Positions 62,360 to 64,000 of a stretch of 64,000 nt of DNA are shown in pieces. Origin of the DNA: Halomonas sp. TA22 (GTDB lineage Bacteria; Pseudomonadota; Gammaproteobacteria; Pseudomonadales; Halomonadaceae); NCBI RefSeq assembly GCF_013009075.1, contig NZ_CP053108.1:682001-746000 (forward strand), in the 5' to 3' direction. The notes below the pieces were generated by a model. That model was not told where the DNA came from. It was given only the letters and a program-made list of their open reading frames with translations, and ran no database searches. Numbering within the stretch: the stretch's first letter is position 1; each line of letters opens with the position of its first letter. Position numbers and translations under genes: made by a program.

Positions 62360-62841
62360 TCACCTTGACCGTGAACGGCCGGGAACACCGCATCGACGCC
62401 GATCCGCAGACGCCGCTGCTCTACGTGCTGCGCGAGGACCTCGAGTTGAACGGGGCGAAGTTCGGCTGCGGCCTGGGGCAGTGCGGCTCGTGCATGGTGC
62501 TGGCCGACGGCGCGCCGGTGATCTCCTGCGTCACCCCGCTGGCGGCCATGCAGGGTCGGAGGATCACGACCGTCGAGGACCTGGGCACCCTCGACGATCC
62601 GGGACCGCTGCAGCGCGCCTTCATCGAGGAGCAGGCAGCCCAGTGCGGCTACTGCATCCCCGGTTTCATGATCAGCGCCCAGGCGCTGCTCGAGCGCACC
62701 GCCTCGCCCACGGACGAGGAGATCGGCGATGCCCTGCACCCGCACCTGTGCCGCTGCGGCACCCACCTGAGGATCTTCAAGGCGGTACGCCGCGCCGCCC
62801 AGCTCATGCAGGCCGAGGGTGCGCGGGAGGAGACATCATGA
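62356..62841 (+). CDS. 2Fe-2S subunit of a molybdenum dehydrogenase (IorA-like)
   Basis: A 161-residue small subunit of the xanthine-oxidase family. The plant-ferredoxin cluster ligands are in FGCGLGQCGSCMVL with a later single cysteine (VISCVTPL). The second [2Fe-2S] site, which relays electrons from the molybdenum centre, is CGYCIPGFM plus LCRCGTH. It lies between the cytochrome and molybdopterin subunit genes, overlapping each by four bases, the order of aldehyde dehydrogenase and isoquinoline oxidoreductase-type complexes. It has no export signal, so it is probably carried out with its Tat-bearing partner. Confidence 0.9.
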   Translation: MITLTVNGREHRIDADPQTPLLYVLREDLELNGAKFGCGLGQCGSCMVLADGAPVISCVTPLAAMQGRRITTVEDLGTLDDPGPLQRAFIEEQAAQCGYCIPGFMISAQALLERTASPTDEEIGDALHPHLCRCGTHLRIFKAVRRAAQLMQAEGAREETS

Positions 62842-64000
62842 CCCGGCCCGCGAACGCCTTCTCCCGCCCGCTCTCCAGGCGCGCCTTCCTCGGCGGCGGC
62901 GCGCTGCTGGTCGGCTTCATGATGATGCCGGGACGCCTGTGGGCGCAGCAGGACGACGCTGCGCTACCCGGCTCCCTCGACGACGACCCGTTGCTCGACT
63001 CGTGGATTCGCATCGATGACGACGGCGCGATCACCGTCCTCACCGGCAAGGCGGAGCTGGGCCAGGGCATCAAGACGGCGCTGCTCCAGGTCGCTGCGGA
63101 GGAGCTCGGCGTCGGTCCCGACGCCATCGAACTGGTGACGCTGGTCACCGCCGACACCGCCAGGACGCCGGACGAGAGCTTCACCGCCGGCAGCCAGTCC
63201 ATGCAGGACAGCGCCACCGCCATCCTGCACGCCGCGGCGCAGGTGCGCGGCATCCTGCAGGCGCTGGCGGCGCAGCGCCTGGGCGTGCCGGCCGAGGAGC
63301 TGCGTGCCGGGGGCGGCGCCATCGTGGCGCCGGACGGCACGACGCTCGACTACGGCGAGCTGGTGGCCGGGGGGCACCTGGAGGGGATCGAGGCACGCCC
63401 CGACTCGCCATTGAAGGACCCCGGCGACTATGCGTTGATCGGGCGCGACGTGCCGCGGGTCGACATTCCGGCGAAGGTCACCGGCGCGCCGGCCTACGTG
63501 CAGGACATGCGCCTGCCGGGCATGGTGCATGCCCGCGTGGTTCGCCCGCCGAGCTATTCCGCCCGTTTGCGCGAAGTCGAGACCTCCGAGGTCGAGGACA
63601 TGCCCGGCGTGGTCGGCGTTCACCGCGACGGCAACTACCTCGCCGTGGTCGCCGAGCGCGAGTGGCAGGCGATCGTCGCCGCCCGCGTCCTCGCCCGTAC
63701 CGCGCGATGGGACGAGGCGCGGAGCCTGCCCGACGAGACCGCGCTGTTCGAGGCGCTGCTCGCCCTTGAGTCGGAGGACGACGTGGTCCACGACCGGCGG
63801 GAGATGCCGGCCGCGGCGGAAAGCGTGCACCGGCTGGAGGCGGAGTACCGGCGCGGCTACCAGATCCACGGCTCGATCGGCCCCTCCTGCGCCATCGGCC
63901 TGTTCGAGAACGACGCGCTGACGGTGTGGTCGCACGCCCAGGGCATGTACCCGCTGCGCGAAGCGCTGGCCGAGATGCTGGGCATGCCGGAGGAGCGGGT
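62838..64000 (+). CDS. Molybdopterin-binding subunit (IorB-like), 3' end beyond window
   Basis: The first 387 codons of a large subunit, open to the window end; the family is about 720-780 residues. A Tat signal opens it (LSRRAFLGGGALLVGFMM, cleavage near LWAQ). Then come DSWIRIDDDGAITVLTGKAELGQGIKTALLQ (the first molybdopterin-binding region), ESFTAGSQSMQDSATAILHAAAQVR, and LIGRDVPRVDIPAKVTGAPAYVQDM. It oxidises an aldehyde or N-heterocycle in the periplasm. The ATG at 62838 has GGAGGAGA upstream and overlaps the previous stop. GC content is very high here (80% in one 60-base line I counted). Confidence 0.9.
   Translation, partial: MTRPANAFSRPLSRRAFLGGGALLVGFMMMPGRLWAQQDDAALPGSLDDDPLLDSWIRIDDDGAITVLTGKAELGQGIKTALLQVAAEELGVGPDAIELVTLVTADTARTPDESFTAGSQSMQDSATAILHAAAQVRGILQALAAQRLGVPAEELRAGGGAIVAPDGTTLDYGELVAGGHLEGIEARPDSPLKDPGDYALIGRDVPRVDIPAKVTGAPAYVQDMRLPGMVHARVVRPPSYSARLREVETSEVEDMPGVVGVHRDGNYLAVVAEREWQAIVAARVLARTARWDEARSLPDETALFEALLALESEDDVVHDRREMPAAAESVHRLEAEYRRGYQIHGSIGPSCAIGLFENDALTVWSHAQGMYPLREALAEMLGMPEER

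Overview
The window reads as a chromosome segment of a moderately halophilic gammaproteobacterium, most likely Halomonas or a close relative (Halomonadaceae). This rests on high GC (about 60-65% by eye over most of it), acidic proteins, three complete TRAP transporters, a trkA-trkH pair, a dodecin, and housekeeping gene order that follows Pseudomonas closely. The name is inferred from gene content and order. I see no rRNA, tRNA, CRISPR array, transposase or prophage gene, and no gene-free stretch over 300 bases.

1-10.3 kb, dicarboxylate (malonate) region. A FadR-type GntR regulator (matR) sits between two divergent arms. The right arm, matP-matQ-matM-matA-matB, takes up malonate through a TRAP transporter, activates it to malonyl-CoA (MatB) and decarboxylates that to acetyl-CoA (MatA). 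The left arm holds a second complete TRAP transporter and a DcaP-like outer-membrane porin cut by the window edge. Two inverted repeats with the same 3-base spacer lie in front of the two dctP-type genes.

10.3-15.2 kb, remnant peptide-utilisation cluster. It has an amidase, a substrate-binding protein gene that loses its 3' half at a deletion scar, an M81 (MlrC-like) peptidase and a divergent LysR regulator.

15.3-35.3 kb, core block in Pseudomonas order: queA-tgt-yajC-secDF | suhB | trmJ-cysE-iscRSA-ndk-rlmN-pilW-rodZ-ispG-hisS-yfgM-bamB-der. Two departures stand out. iscU, hscBA, fdx and iscX are absent from the isc locus, and SuhB has lost most of its catalytic metal ligands.

35.4-39.8 kb: a PQQ-type sugar dehydrogenase with a coupled membrane protein, a lipoprotein, a DUF815 ATPase, an M48 lipoprotein protease and a small membrane protein. 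39.8-52.2 kb: a second core block, aroE-hemF-tsaC-dprA-lysM diverging from def-fmt-rsmB, then dodecin, trkA-trkH (potassium uptake, the first osmotic response) and a TraB-family membrane protein.

52.5-60.9 kb: a third TRAP transporter followed by a gamma-glutamyltransferase-family hydrolase, then tRNA and protein modification genes (tapT, a sirtuin with a coupled 52-codon frame, truC, tcdA, a DUF1653 gene). 61.0-64.0 kb: a three-gene periplasmic molybdenum dehydrogenase cluster (triheme cytochrome c, 2Fe-2S subunit, molybdopterin subunit), distinctly richer in GC and running off the window end.
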